Assembly (NCBI GenBank): GCA_034436755.1
Contig: DAOTVB010000025.1
Span: forward strand, 1 to 64,000
Direction of reading: 5' to 3'
DNA length: 64,000 nt
Source of the DNA: CAKZQX01 sp034436755
Lineage (GTDB): Bacteria; Chloroflexota; Chloroflexia; Chloroflexales; Chloroflexaceae
Shown here: positions 25,822 to 34,760 of the stretch, piece by piece
Numbering within the stretch: position 1 is the stretch's first letter
Layout: every line of letters starts with the position of its first letter
Position numbers and translations under genes: made by a program
The notes under the pieces: generated by a model
What the model saw: the letters and a program-made list of their open reading frames with translations, nothing else
What the model was told of the DNA's origin: nothing
Database searches by the model: none

Positions 25822-27228
25822 ATGGCACAAGAAATGATCTTACCGGGCACCTATATCACCGTACGCGACGAGGGGTTAATTAGTGCCGGGCGTGTGGCCT
25901 CCGGCAATATCGGCATTGTGGGCACTGCTGCGGCCGGGCCGGTCAACGAGGTGAAGATCCTGGGGAGCTTTACCGAGGCCCGCCAGGAGTTTGGCGAACC
26001 GGACCCCTGGCCGGGTGGCGATCAGCCTGCGTTGACGCTGGTACGCGCCCTGGAGCAGATCTATAACAACGGTGGGCGCACGGTCTATGCGGTACGGGTG
26101 GCTAATCCGGATGCGCTGGCGCCGGCAACGCTGGTGCTCGCGCTCGATGCGCAACCGGCAGTGAAGCTGGCAGCGAAAACCCCCGGCACCGCCGGCAACG
26201 CCATCCGGGTGAAACCGACCGGCGACCCCGCCGCACAACTCATCGAGATTGGCGCTGGGAATACCAGCGAAACCTACCCGGCGACCACGGCTGATGAACT
26301 GATTGCCCAGGTGCAGGCCAACTCAACTCTGGTCACCGCCACCTACGCCGCCGAAGGGGAAACCAGTACCGCCCTGGCGGATCTGGGTGAGGCCGGTACG
26401 CCGCTGAGCGGTGGCAACGACGGAGCGGCTGCTACCAGCGAGGATTATGCGCGTGGCCTGGAACTGCTGGAGAAGCCTATCGTCAATATTGTGCTACTGG
26501 CCGGGCAGGATGCCGCTAACGGCATGGGTGCCGCGCTTCAGGGCCACCTCCAGCGCACAGCAGCCGTCCGGCGCGAGCGCATCGGCATTATGGGTAGCAA
26601 TGGCACCGATGCTGTGGCAACCATCGCGGACCACGACTTTGCCAGTGACCGGCTGATCTTCGTCGCCCCCGGTCTGCGCCTTACCCAGACCGATCCGCAG
26701 ACCCGCGTCACGGCGCAGGTTGCGTTGCCGGGTAGCTATATGGCTGCTGCGGTTGCCGGGCTGGTTGCCGCCCTGCCGGTGCAGGCCAGCCCCACGAACA
26801 AAACGCTGGCGATTGAAGATGTCAGCAGCGAGTTTAGCGCGGCAGAACTGGCAAACCTGGTGCAACATCGGGTGCTGGCGGTGGAAAAACGAGCGGGCTT
26901 CCGTGTGGTGAAGGGAATTACCACTGCCACCAACTCGGCCTGGCACCAGATCACCACCCGGCGCATTGTTGACTATGCCATCTATGGCGTGCGTTCAGCA
27001 TGCAATCCCTACATCGGCAAACTCAATAACGAGCGGGTGCGCAGTGCTATGAAAGCCACGCTCGATGCTTTCCTGACCCGCATGGTGCAGAGTGAGGCGC
27101 TGGTCAGTTATCAACTGAGTGTCACCGCCACCCGTGCCCAGCAGATTGCCGGACAGGTGATGGTAACGCTGACGTTGCAGCCTACTTTTAGCATTGACTT
27201 TATTCAGGTCACGCTGTATCTGGGGTAG
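25822..27228 (+). CDS. Contractile tail sheath protein
   Basis: 468 residues. N-terminal MILPGTYITVRDEGL and the phrase GNIGIVGTAAAGPVNEVKIL are typical of phage and CIS sheath subunits, as are FTEARQEFGEP and LEQIYNNGGRTVYAVRV. The C-terminal domain carries the conserved sheath core: VLAVEKRAGFRVVKGITTA (handshake strand region), RRIVDYAIYGVRSACNPYIG, VRSAMKATLDAFL, and a closing beta strand VTLTLQPTFSIDFIQVTLYL. The subunits form the outer tube that contracts to drive the inner tube. First gene of the CIS operon; only one sheath paralog is present in the window. Confidence 0.93.
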   Translation: MAQEMILPGTYITVRDEGLISAGRVASGNIGIVGTAAAGPVNEVKILGSFTEARQEFGEPDPWPGGDQPALTLVRALEQIYNNGGRTVYAVRVANPDALAPATLVLALDAQPAVKLAAKTPGTAGNAIRVKPTGDPAAQLIEIGAGNTSETYPATTADELIAQVQANSTLVTATYAAEGETSTALADLGEAGTPLSGGNDGAAATSEDYARGLELLEKPIVNIVLLAGQDAANGMGAALQGHLQRTAAVRRERIGIMGSNGTDAVATIADHDFASDRLIFVAPGLRLTQTDPQTRVTAQVALPGSYMAAAVAGLVAALPVQASPTNKTLAIEDVSSEFSAAELANLVQHRVLAVEKRAGFRVVKGITTATNSAWHQITTRRIVDYAIYGVRSACNPYIGKLNNERVRSAMKATLDAFLTRMVQSEALVSYQLSVTATRAQQIAGQVMVTLTLQPTFSIDFIQVTLYLG

Positions 27229-27284
27229 CTGACAGGTTATTAGGTTGCAGGTTGCAGCACTACGCTTTAAGGAGATAAAGAACC

Positions 27285-27803
27285 ATGCCAAATGTGAATG
27301 TATTCCGTGGCTCGGACGCGGCGCTGGTGCTGGCGGTTGATGACAACGCCACGGTCGAAGGCTCGCTGGCCGATGCGCTGATTGGCGAGTATGAACTCTC
27401 CTCCGTTGTGGGGCGCTTGCAGAATGTACGGGTGTTTGTCCAGAATGAACTCAAACCCTATCACGAGATTGGGCAGCGCTTCGCTACCGAATTGCGCCCG
27501 GGGAACATTAATGTAACCGGCACCATCGAACGCGCCCACATTAACGGGGCCATGCTGCGCCTGCTGCTCGGCGACGGGGCAACCAGTCCGCCCCCGACTG
27601 AGGGAATGGCGCAACCCGCCTTCAATATCGTGGTCAATATTGCCAACCCGGCCCAACCCGGCGCAACCAGCACCCTGACGGTCTTCGGGGTCAAGTTCGA
27701 CACCTGGAGTTTTGTCCTGCCCGAGGACGATTTTGTGATGGAGTCAATCACGTTTAAGGCACTGCGTATCAGCAGTGAAGAGACCGAGGCAAGCGCCGGA
27801 TAG
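27285..27803 (+). CDS. Inner tail tube protein
   Basis: 172 residues, 56 bases after the sheath gene, ribosome site AAGGAG. Size, position and beta-rich pattern (MPNVNVFRGSDAALVLAVD; INVTGTIERAHINGAMLRLL; LTVFGVKFDTWSFVLPEDD; MESITFKALRIS) fit an XkdM/SPO1-type tail tube subunit, which stacks in hexamers inside the sheath. The strongest support is the order sheath, tube, chaperone; sequence recognition alone is moderate. Confidence 0.75.
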   Translation: MPNVNVFRGSDAALVLAVDDNATVEGSLADALIGEYELSSVVGRLQNVRVFVQNELKPYHEIGQRFATELRPGNINVTGTIERAHINGAMLRLLLGDGATSPPPTEGMAQPAFNIVVNIANPAQPGATSTLTVFGVKFDTWSFVLPEDDFVMESITFKALRISSEETEASAG

Positions 27804-27833
27804 CCGGATCATGCTGCATAACCCAGGGGCCGT

Positions 27834-28205
27834 ATGAACATAGTTACACCCACCGCCGATGATCTGCTGGCCGGAGCCGGCATAACTTTTGATGTGACGA
27901 TTCCGCCGCAGGTGCTCTATCCGGCGGGCAGCGGTTCGGCGCACGCGCCGGATGCCGCGGCCACCGCAACGGAACTGGTGGTGCAACTGCGGCCTATTAC
28001 CATCGGCACATTTCAGTTGATCATGAAGGCGGCGCGCAACGATCCGGGGCTTATTCCCCTGCTGATGATCAAGGAAGCGCTGGTGCAGCCCACACTGACG
28101 CTGGAACAGGTGAAGCGCATGCATCTGGGCATGGTCAACTTCCTGATTGCCCATATCCGCACGATCAGCGGTCTGGATGAAAAAAAAAGCCTCCCGCTGG
28201 ATTGA
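27834..28205 (+). CDS. Tail assembly chaperone (gpG-like), upstream frame
   Basis: 123 residues, between tube and tape measure, the usual place of the two-frame chaperone of long-tailed phages. Mostly helical after a beta start (VVQLRPITIGTFQLIMKAAR; LEQVKRMHLGMVNFLIAHIR). Near its end an A9 run (28180-28188) follows GATG, in codons GAA AAA AAA AGC. A -1 slip there would bypass the TGA at 28203-28205 and continue to 28339. ATG 27834 is the first start; no strong ribosome site is seen. Confidence 0.65.
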   Translation: MNIVTPTADDLLAGAGITFDVTIPPQVLYPAGSGSAHAPDAAATATELVVQLRPITIGTFQLIMKAARNDPGLIPLLMIKEALVQPTLTLEQVKRMHLGMVNFLIAHIRTISGLDEKKSLPLD

Positions 28206-28339
28206 CAGCCGCGCCCCTGGCACAGGCCAGTTTCCGCCTGGCGCGTGCCTTTGGCTGGACCCCGCAGCAGGTGCAGTCGATGACGATGGCGCAGGTGAAG
28301 CTCTATCTCACGCTGTTGGATGCCGAGCAGGATACATAA
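28181..28339 (+). CDS. Tail assembly chaperone -1 frame extension (gpT-like)
   Basis: This frame has no proper start of its own but is open from the A9 slippery run to TAA 28337-28339. It reads LAQASFRLARAFGWTPQQVQ then MTMAQVKLYLTLLDAEQD. The pattern of a helix, 'GW.P..V..M...L..YL' and a second helix is that of the second half of gpG-T chaperones. With a -1 shift the fused product would be 168 residues. Phages use this slip to make a small fraction of fusion that coats the tape measure. The frameshift is inferred from sequence. Confidence 0.6.
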   Translation, partial: KKKPPAGLTAAPLAQASFRLARAFGWTPQQVQSMTMAQVKLYLTLLDAEQDT

Positions 28340-28340
28340 G

Positions 28341-29672
28341 ATGGAACAGCAGTCATTAGCCGATCTGGGACGATCAATTCAGGCCGCACTGGAGATGCGC
28401 CTGCATGCCTGGAACGCCGACTGGCCGGTGGATGCGATACTCCCCGCCGCCGATGGGCAGGAACTCCAGCGCGTGGATGCGGCGGTGCAGCAGGTTGCCG
28501 CCCTGCCGGAGGCATTGCTGGCCCTGGAGCAGTGGTTCACTCAGGGCTTTCTACCGCCGGTCGATCCATCTGACACTTCCACGCCAGACGCGCCGGCCCG
28601 GTCCGGCCCGCAATCGGCGCTTCCGCCCGCCGCTACTGTCACCGCCACGGACATGGTGCGTGAGTTGACACCTCCCACCGGCAGCAGTGTTGCGGCCTGG
28701 TCCGCTGAGCGGGAGGATCAGCCGGCCCGGCCTGCGCCGCTACCACCAGATCAGGCGCATGCAGCAACCAGTCCGCCGCTATCCGTCGGCAGCCCACCGG
28801 CGCATGCTGCCCCACCCGGAGACATGCCTGACCAGTCCAAACTGGTCTACCCGGCGCAGGTTGCTCCCGATCAACCCGGCGCGGCACAGCCTCGATCATC
28901 TGCGGCACCAGTCACGCCGAGTGAGCAGCGCTCCGCCCTGCCGGACCCACCCGCCGCCGATCCGCCGTCAGCCATGGCGTTCGAGCAATCTGCACATGCG
29001 CTTCGGGCTCCACTGGGGTCACTGCGCGATCTGGCGCATCTGCCGGCAACCGGCAACCCGGAAACGACCGCTCTCTCCGGCATTGCCGCCGCCTCGCGGG
29101 AAGCGGATGCGCAACCGCAGCACCCATCAAACGATATTCCAACGCCACCGGACGGTGAGGAGCTACTACCCGGTATGGCTCAGGTTGCCACTCGGCAATC
29201 GCAGCACCCGTTCAATGACATTCCAACCCCGGCGGACGGTGGGCCGCGGCTACCCGATGCGGCACCCCCGGTGCATGCGCAGCAACGCCTCCACTCCAGC
29301 GCAACGCTGCTCCCACCAGTTGCCCGGGAAACGCCGCCGCTGTCGGGGTATCCTGCCGACACGGAACAACGCTTCCCGGCGGAGGAACATCCGACCCTGC
29401 CGGCGGTCCAGTCGCCGCCGCCTGCCGTACCGTCACTCGCGTCGGTGGGAATGCCTTCAGTTGCGCCGCCGACCAACCTGCCCCCGGTCTCGGCAACCGA
29501 TGCAGCCAACCCGCAACCGACACCGGTCGTACCGCCGGAACCGTCGGCGACGCAGCCCGGCCCGACGGTCAGCGCATTCGACCGTATGCAGACACCGGAC
29601 CTGGATCGCATCCTGGAAGCGCTGGCCCGCGAAATTCAGCGCGAATACACGCTGTTCTATGAAGACTCGTAA
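28341..29672 (+). CDS. Pro-rich CIS-cluster protein of unknown function
   Basis: 443 residues from ATG 28341, directly after the chaperone extension. Residues 1-70 are helical (LADLGRSIQAALEMRLHAWN; LPEALLALEQWFTQG). About 300 residues of Pro/Ala/Thr-rich low-complexity sequence follow, with an internal repeat: HPSNDIPTPPDG near 257 and HPFNDIPTPADG near 291. The last 25 residues (FDRMQTPDLDRILEALAREI then a short acidic tail) form a helix. The long disordered linker with ordered ends suggests a flexible tether or scaffold. Not recognised in known phage tails. Confidence 0.65.
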   Translation: MEQQSLADLGRSIQAALEMRLHAWNADWPVDAILPAADGQELQRVDAAVQQVAALPEALLALEQWFTQGFLPPVDPSDTSTPDAPARSGPQSALPPAATVTATDMVRELTPPTGSSVAAWSAEREDQPARPAPLPPDQAHAATSPPLSVGSPPAHAAPPGDMPDQSKLVYPAQVAPDQPGAAQPRSSAAPVTPSEQRSALPDPPAADPPSAMAFEQSAHALRAPLGSLRDLAHLPATGNPETTALSGIAAASREADAQPQHPSNDIPTPPDGEELLPGMAQVATRQSQHPFNDIPTPADGGPRLPDAAPPVHAQQRLHSSATLLPPVARETPPLSGYPADTEQRFPAEEHPTLPAVQSPPPAVPSLASVGMPSVAPPTNLPPVSATDAANPQPTPVVPPEPSATQPGPTVSAFDRMQTPDLDRILEALAREIQREYTLFYEDS

Positions 29673-29686
29673 GCAGGAGCACACGC

Positions 29687-30349
29687 ATGCCTGTTGATCT
29701 GGCCGGTATCCAATTGAAGCGCATCCACAAGATCGCTACCCAGGAGCAGGCGGCGTTCGTCTACCACCGGATTCCCGGTCTGGAGGGTGCCGTTGCGCAA
29801 GACCTGGGGCGTGCCTCGGTGCGCCTGCAGATCGAGGGTATCTTCTATGGAGCCGAAGCCGTGGCGGATATGGAAGAATTGCGCAAGGTCTACCAACAAC
29901 GTCAGCCGGTGGACTTCCTGGCCGATATTGTAGGCCGCGCCTACTTTGGGCAGGTCATCCTGGATCAGTTTGAGGTATTTCAACTGGCCCGCGACCCGGA
30001 TCAGTTTAGCTACACGCTCACGCTGGTCGAGTATGTCGCGCCGCCGCAACCAACTACGGCCACGGCCAGTGTTGATGCGGCGATCCAGGCCGATGCGCAG
30101 GCATTTATGGATGTTGCCACCCTGCCCGATGCGTTGCAGACCGGCTCCATCCCCGAAATTACCGACCCCACCACGCCGCTCACGGGGGCCGTCAGCCAGA
30201 TGCAGGCAGTCACCGGGGAACTGGACCAGGTGACGCAGGGTATTGCGGGACTGTTCGGCCCGTCCGAAGCGCCACCACCGGAGCCGCCGCCGCTTGAACT
30301 GCCGGACGACTGGGGTAAGCCGGCACCGCTCACCTGGCCGCAGCAATAA
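29687..30349 (+). CDS. DNA_circ_N-like tail/baseplate adaptor protein
   Basis: 220 residues, ribosome site AGGAG. The first ~115 residues match the pattern of the phage DNA-circularisation N-domain (as in Mu gpN): YHRIPGLEGAVAQDLGRASV, LQIEGIFYG, LADIVGRAYFGQVILDQF and FSYTLTLVEYV. The rest is Ala/Pro/Glu-rich and probably flexible. In Mu-like phages this domain is a tail hub component near the tape measure end, and the gene directly precedes the tape measure here. Assignment is from pattern and position. Confidence 0.6.
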   Translation: MPVDLAGIQLKRIHKIATQEQAAFVYHRIPGLEGAVAQDLGRASVRLQIEGIFYGAEAVADMEELRKVYQQRQPVDFLADIVGRAYFGQVILDQFEVFQLARDPDQFSYTLTLVEYVAPPQPTTATASVDAAIQADAQAFMDVATLPDALQTGSIPEITDPTTPLTGAVSQMQAVTGELDQVTQGIAGLFGPSEAPPPEPPPLELPDDWGKPAPLTWPQQ

Positions 30350-30361
30350 CCAGGGGACTGT

Positions 30362-33300
30362 ATGTCACTGCAACAACTGACGACCATACCAAATGAAATT
30401 ACACCTGAGAAGCTTGGTATAGATGTCTTAAAAAACCAGATTACCGAAATCGCCGGCCTTTCCTTCCCCGCGCTGGATGGCCTGCCGACCTCCGGCGACG
30501 TGAGCCTGCCCGACCTCAGCATGCTGACCGAGTTGGTCGGTGGCTTTGAGCAGATGACGCAGACTTTCGGCGGGGGGCCGGAAGCGTTGATCGGCGACCT
30601 GCGCGGCCTGCTGGACGACATGCGCAACGGCTCGGTCGATATCACCAGCCGCTGCGGTGCCATCAGCGCGGTGACGGGTAACCTGGACCAGTTGCCTCAG
30701 CAGTTGCTCGGCGCGTTTGAACAGTTTGGCGGCGAGATTGTCCCCCTGTTTGAGCAGTTCCAGCAGCAGCCGACGGATGCCACGGCCATCATTGACATGT
30801 TTCACCTGCAGACCCTGGGAGACACACTCCAGCAGCAGTTTACCGCCCCGCTGCAGGCCCCGCTGGAGCAACTCGACACGCTGACCAGTCTGGTGGAGCC
30901 GCTGGACAACCTGGCCGACCAGCCCTGGCTGACCGGGTATGCCGACCTGCTCCAGCAGGTGATCAACGGCGAACCGGCCGCGCTGGAAGATCCGGCGCTG
31001 GTGGAATCGCTGCATGCCGCAGTGGGCAGTCTGAATGGGCAGATCGCGGGGGCCGCCACGACGCTGGGGCAGTTCAGCACCGGCCTGGAGCGCTTCAGCC
31101 ACAGCATGACCACGACGCTGGAACAGGTGCTGGCCCGGCTCGATCCGCACAACCTGCTGCAGATGCCGCCCATGGTTGAGCAGGCACTCCAGCAACTGGA
31201 AAACCTCCAGTTTGGCAATTTTATCGCGCCGATTGAGCAGGCCGCCACAACCGTTGATGCGCTGCTCGGTCAGCAATTGGATCAGGTGATCGACCTGATT
31301 GACCAGGGCATCGCCTTTATCGTCGGGGGCATCGGGCAGGCGCGCCAACTGCTGGTCAAAGTGCAGGCAATTGCCACCGACCTGATCGGGCAACTGACCG
31401 ATTTTATCGGTAATCTCAACATCAGCGAAACAATCGCCCAGGGCAAACAGGCGTTCAGTTCATTCGCCACCACGATTAGCGGTGTGCTGGATCAAGTAAA
31501 TGGGGTGATTGTCCAGGTCTTCGACTTTATTGACCAGGTGATTGACCAGCTTCAAGCCCTGGATTTTCGTCCCTTGATTCAGCAACTGCACACGGTGCTC
31601 TACCGCGTGGTAGGGGTGCTGGACGATCCGCAGGTGCGTCAGGTGACTGACCAGGTGAAGGCCGGGATTGACCTGGTGATTCAGCATCTGGATCAGATCG
31701 GCTTCAATCTGATTGTCGATCAGGTGGTCACGCAGGCCGACCAGATGAAGGCGACCCTCGCGGCGGTGGATGTTTCCCAACTGAATGCCCTCCTGCGGCA
31801 GGCGCTGAGTACCGCGCTTGACCTGGTGCAGGAGCAGATCGATCCGCCCAGCACAAAGATCACTCAACCGATTCTGGCGCAGTTCGATGAGCATGTGATG
31901 CAGCCGGTAGCGACCCTGCTGGAGCCGGTACAGGCCCAGATTACCGCGATCCTGGATATCATTCACACCCTTGAGCCCGGCACGCTGGTCAGCCGGGAGA
32001 TTACCCCCTTCTACGATGAACTGGCGGGCCGCGTGCGCGCCTGGCTGGATCGGGAGCAGATCATGCAGCAACTCGGCGGGGTGACGACCTTCTATGCGTC
32101 ACTTATCACAACGATTGACACGCATGCCAACCCGGAGAAATTGCTGGCTCCGCTGCTGACCTGCTATAACACATTGCAGGAGTTCATCGACCAGTTGAAC
32201 CCGCAAACGCTGCTTGCCCCGCTGGAAGAACTGCTCGACGTTGTGCGCAACCAGATTGCCGGCCTGGACGTGAAAGGGCTCATCCGGCAGATCAAAGCGC
32301 CGGTCGCCGCGGTGGTGCAGCAGATTACCGCTTTCCGCCTGGAGGAGCAACCCTTCTGGGAGCCGGTGCAGCGGGTGCTGGATATCCAGCCGCAGGAACT
32401 GCTTGACAATTTTATGCAGCAGATCCGGCAGACCATTAATCAGATCGACCTCGCCGCGCTGGAGCCGGTAATGGCGGGCCTGCGACCGGCACTGGATGCC
32501 ATCACCGGCACCATCACGCAGAACCAGCTTCCCGACGCGGTAGAACGCATTATCACCACCATTGAAGGCGTGCAGCGCCAGGTCGTGCGCACGCTTACCG
32601 GGTTGCAAAGCAAATGGGAAGACGCCACACGCCGGAACCTTCCCGCCGCCCTGCAAGCCCGCCTGCAAACCCTCCAACCATTGCAACTGCTAGGGCCGGT
32701 GACACGCCGGCTTGATCAGATGCGCCAGGCCGGGCGCAGTATGCTGGCATCCCTCCGGCAGCTCTGGCAGACCTTGCAGCAACAACTGGCACAGGGCAGC
32801 GCCTTCGTGGAGCGATTGCTCAGCGAGGGAGCCGCCGCCCTGCAAGACTTCCTGCGGCAACTGCTGGATACCCTGGTCGCGGGTCCGCTGGCCCGGGTCG
32901 TCAACCTGCTGAACGAACCGCTGGCGGGTATCCGCCGCGCAGTCGCAACCTTCCTCGGCTTGCAGGATTATCTCGGCGTCCTGACGAAGATCCCGGAGAC
33001 TATTGATCGGATTGGCGGGAGCATTGCGGGGCTCCAGCGTGACCTGGCGGCATTCAACCTGGGCTTTCTCACCGAGGGCCTGCAAGATCTGATCAAGACG
33101 GTAACGCAACCGCTGGCAGAACTGAACCCGCAGTTCCTGATCGATGAACTGACAGCGCTCTATCGGCAGATCCTGGGCATGCTGGAAACTCTCAACCCGG
33201 AACAGATCATTGACGCGGCCCGGGGCAGGCTGACGCTGCAGCGTGGTGATGCCACGGGCGAGCAAACCATCCCGCCGGGGACACAGTTTGTGGCAACTAC

Positions 33301-33760
33301 TCCCGTCGGGACGGTGCCGTTCCGCGCCATTCAGGGCGGCACCCTCGCGCCGGATGCGGCGGAGATCAGCCTGCTGGTCCAGGCCGACACAGCGGGTGCG
33401 ACGGGCAATATCATTCGCAGTAGTGCGGAGAGCGACGAAGTAACCTGGCAGATTGCCGCCGATAGCCCGCCGGAACTGGCCGGGTTGACGCCGGTCAATC
33501 CTGAACCGCTCCTGAGCCTGCTGACCCGGGTGCAACAGATTGTCTTTGCCCAACTGGATGCGCTGCATCCCGATAAGCTGCTGGCCGAGCCGCTCAACGC
33601 TATCTATGCGCAGATCGTCGCCCGGCTGGATGAACTGGGCCTGGAACGGCTGCTAGATGCGCTGTTTGAGCGCTTCCAACGGCTGGATCAGGAGATGAAC
33701 GAGGAGATGAACCGCGCCGGCGCGGCGCTTGGCGGGATGCTGGCGGCCATGCCACTCTAG
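30362..33760 (+). CDS. Tape measure protein with a baseplate-J-like insertion
   Basis: 1132 residues, largest gene of the cluster. Almost entirely amphipathic helix with Leu/Gln/Val-rich repeats (FDFIDQVIDQLQALDFRPL; ITAILDIIHTLEPGT). At about residues 957-1035 the helix is interrupted by a beta-rich stretch, GEQTIPPGTQFVATTPVGTV to VQADTAGATGNI, resembling the N-terminal domain of baseplate J. Helix then resumes to the end. Tape measures set tube length. At roughly 1.5 angstrom per residue the helical part would span about 150-170 nm, which is inference. No transmembrane or lytic-transglycosylase domain was seen. Confidence 0.8.
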   Translation: MSLQQLTTIPNEITPEKLGIDVLKNQITEIAGLSFPALDGLPTSGDVSLPDLSMLTELVGGFEQMTQTFGGGPEALIGDLRGLLDDMRNGSVDITSRCGAISAVTGNLDQLPQQLLGAFEQFGGEIVPLFEQFQQQPTDATAIIDMFHLQTLGDTLQQQFTAPLQAPLEQLDTLTSLVEPLDNLADQPWLTGYADLLQQVINGEPAALEDPALVESLHAAVGSLNGQIAGAATTLGQFSTGLERFSHSMTTTLEQVLARLDPHNLLQMPPMVEQALQQLENLQFGNFIAPIEQAATTVDALLGQQLDQVIDLIDQGIAFIVGGIGQARQLLVKVQAIATDLIGQLTDFIGNLNISETIAQGKQAFSSFATTISGVLDQVNGVIVQVFDFIDQVIDQLQALDFRPLIQQLHTVLYRVVGVLDDPQVRQVTDQVKAGIDLVIQHLDQIGFNLIVDQVVTQADQMKATLAAVDVSQLNALLRQALSTALDLVQEQIDPPSTKITQPILAQFDEHVMQPVATLLEPVQAQITAILDIIHTLEPGTLVSREITPFYDELAGRVRAWLDREQIMQQLGGVTTFYASLITTIDTHANPEKLLAPLLTCYNTLQEFIDQLNPQTLLAPLEELLDVVRNQIAGLDVKGLIRQIKAPVAAVVQQITAFRLEEQPFWEPVQRVLDIQPQELLDNFMQQIRQTINQIDLAALEPVMAGLRPALDAITGTITQNQLPDAVERIITTIEGVQRQVVRTLTGLQSKWEDATRRNLPAALQARLQTLQPLQLLGPVTRRLDQMRQAGRSMLASLRQLWQTLQQQLAQGSAFVERLLSEGAAALQDFLRQLLDTLVAGPLARVVNLLNEPLAGIRRAVATFLGLQDYLGVLTKIPETIDRIGGSIAGLQRDLAAFNLGFLTEGLQDLIKTVTQPLAELNPQFLIDELTALYRQILGMLETLNPEQIIDAARGRLTLQRGDATGEQTIPPGTQFVATTPVGTVPFRAIQGGTLAPDAAEISLLVQADTAGATGNIIRSSAESDEVTWQIAADSPPELAGLTPVNPEPLLSLLTRVQQIVFAQLDALHPDKLLAEPLNAIYAQIVARLDELGLERLLDALFERFQRLDQEMNEEMNRAGAALGGMLAAMPL

Positions 33761-33766
33761 CGAGGA

Positions 33767-34741
33767 ATGATGCAACCGGTCACCTACCGCATTACCATCG
33801 GCGCGGCGACCTACAGCGCGGGGCAACCGACCCGCCTGGTAGACCTGCGCCACCAGGCCGCACTGGATGTGCCGGTGAATAGCTGCCGGCTGGTGCTGAG
33901 TCCGCCGACGGGCCTGACCATCGCGCCCCAGGATCGCGTCACAGTGGAGTTGGGCTATGGTGATACGCGCTCCCTGGTCTTTACCGGCCTGGTTGCCACA
34001 GTAGAGTGGGCGATCAGCCGGGTGGTGGTTCACGCAACCGGGGCGTTTCGGGCGTTGCTGGCGGCGCGGCTGAACCTGGCATTTACGCAGCCGGCGGCAA
34101 ACGATATTGTTGCGGACATTGCCGGGCGGCTGAAGCTGGCTCAGGGCAAGGTTGAGGCGGGCCTGACCTTTGCCGGTTACACCCTTGGCGCAAACCGTAG
34201 CGCCTACGACCAGTTGCGTGAACTGGCGTTGCAGTGCGGCTTTGACCTGTATGCCGATCCGGAAGATAAGTTGGTATTTGCCCGTTACAGCCCGGCCACA
34301 ACACACACGCTGGCCTATGCCGTCAATATCCTGGCATGCAACCTGGATATGTCGGATACGCCGGTCAGTGGTGCGGAGGTGTACGGGGAGAGTCCCGTCA
34401 GCACCGGGCAGGGTGCCGATGCCGCCACCTGGCTGACCAAAAAGGAGATTACCGGCAGCGCGGGCAACAAGGGCGGCCGGGTGATCCGCCGGGTAGACCC
34501 GACCGCGCGCACGCAGGAAGTCGCCGGGCAGATTGCCACAGCACTGCTGGCGGACCAGCGCCGGCGGCGACGTGGCCGGTTGACCCTGCCGGGCGCGCCT
34601 GGTATCCGCCTGGGTGACGCGGTGGAGGTAACGGATATGCCCGTGCCGGCGCAAAACGGCACCTACAAGATTACCGGCGTGCAGCATACCTTGAACAACT
34701 GCACCGGATTTGTCACCGCGCCGGCGGTAGAAGAAGTTTAG
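33767..34741 (+). CDS. Baseplate hub protein, gpD/gp27-like
   Basis: 324 residues; ATG at 33767 or 33770 behind GAGGA, 7 bases after the tape measure. It opens with beta strands (YRITIGAATYSAGQPTRL; CRLVLSPPTGLTIAPQDRVT; VELGYGDTRSLVFTGLV), then ANRSAYDQLRELALQCGFDL, DPEDKLVFARY, VSGAEVYGES and LGDAVEVTDMP. This order is that of phage late-control/gpD and VgrG gp27-type hubs, which bridge tube and spike. The following gene is the OB-fold spike, so the VgrG-like unit is split in two as in P2-like phages. Confidence 0.85.
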   Translation: MMQPVTYRITIGAATYSAGQPTRLVDLRHQAALDVPVNSCRLVLSPPTGLTIAPQDRVTVELGYGDTRSLVFTGLVATVEWAISRVVVHATGAFRALLAARLNLAFTQPAANDIVADIAGRLKLAQGKVEAGLTFAGYTLGANRSAYDQLRELALQCGFDLYADPEDKLVFARYSPATTHTLAYAVNILACNLDMSDTPVSGAEVYGESPVSTGQGADAATWLTKKEITGSAGNKGGRVIRRVDPTARTQEVAGQIATALLADQRRRRRGRLTLPGAPGIRLGDAVEVTDMPVPAQNGTYKITGVQHTLNNCTGFVTAPAVEEV

Positions 34742-34760
34742 AGCAACCCGGAGAAACCCG

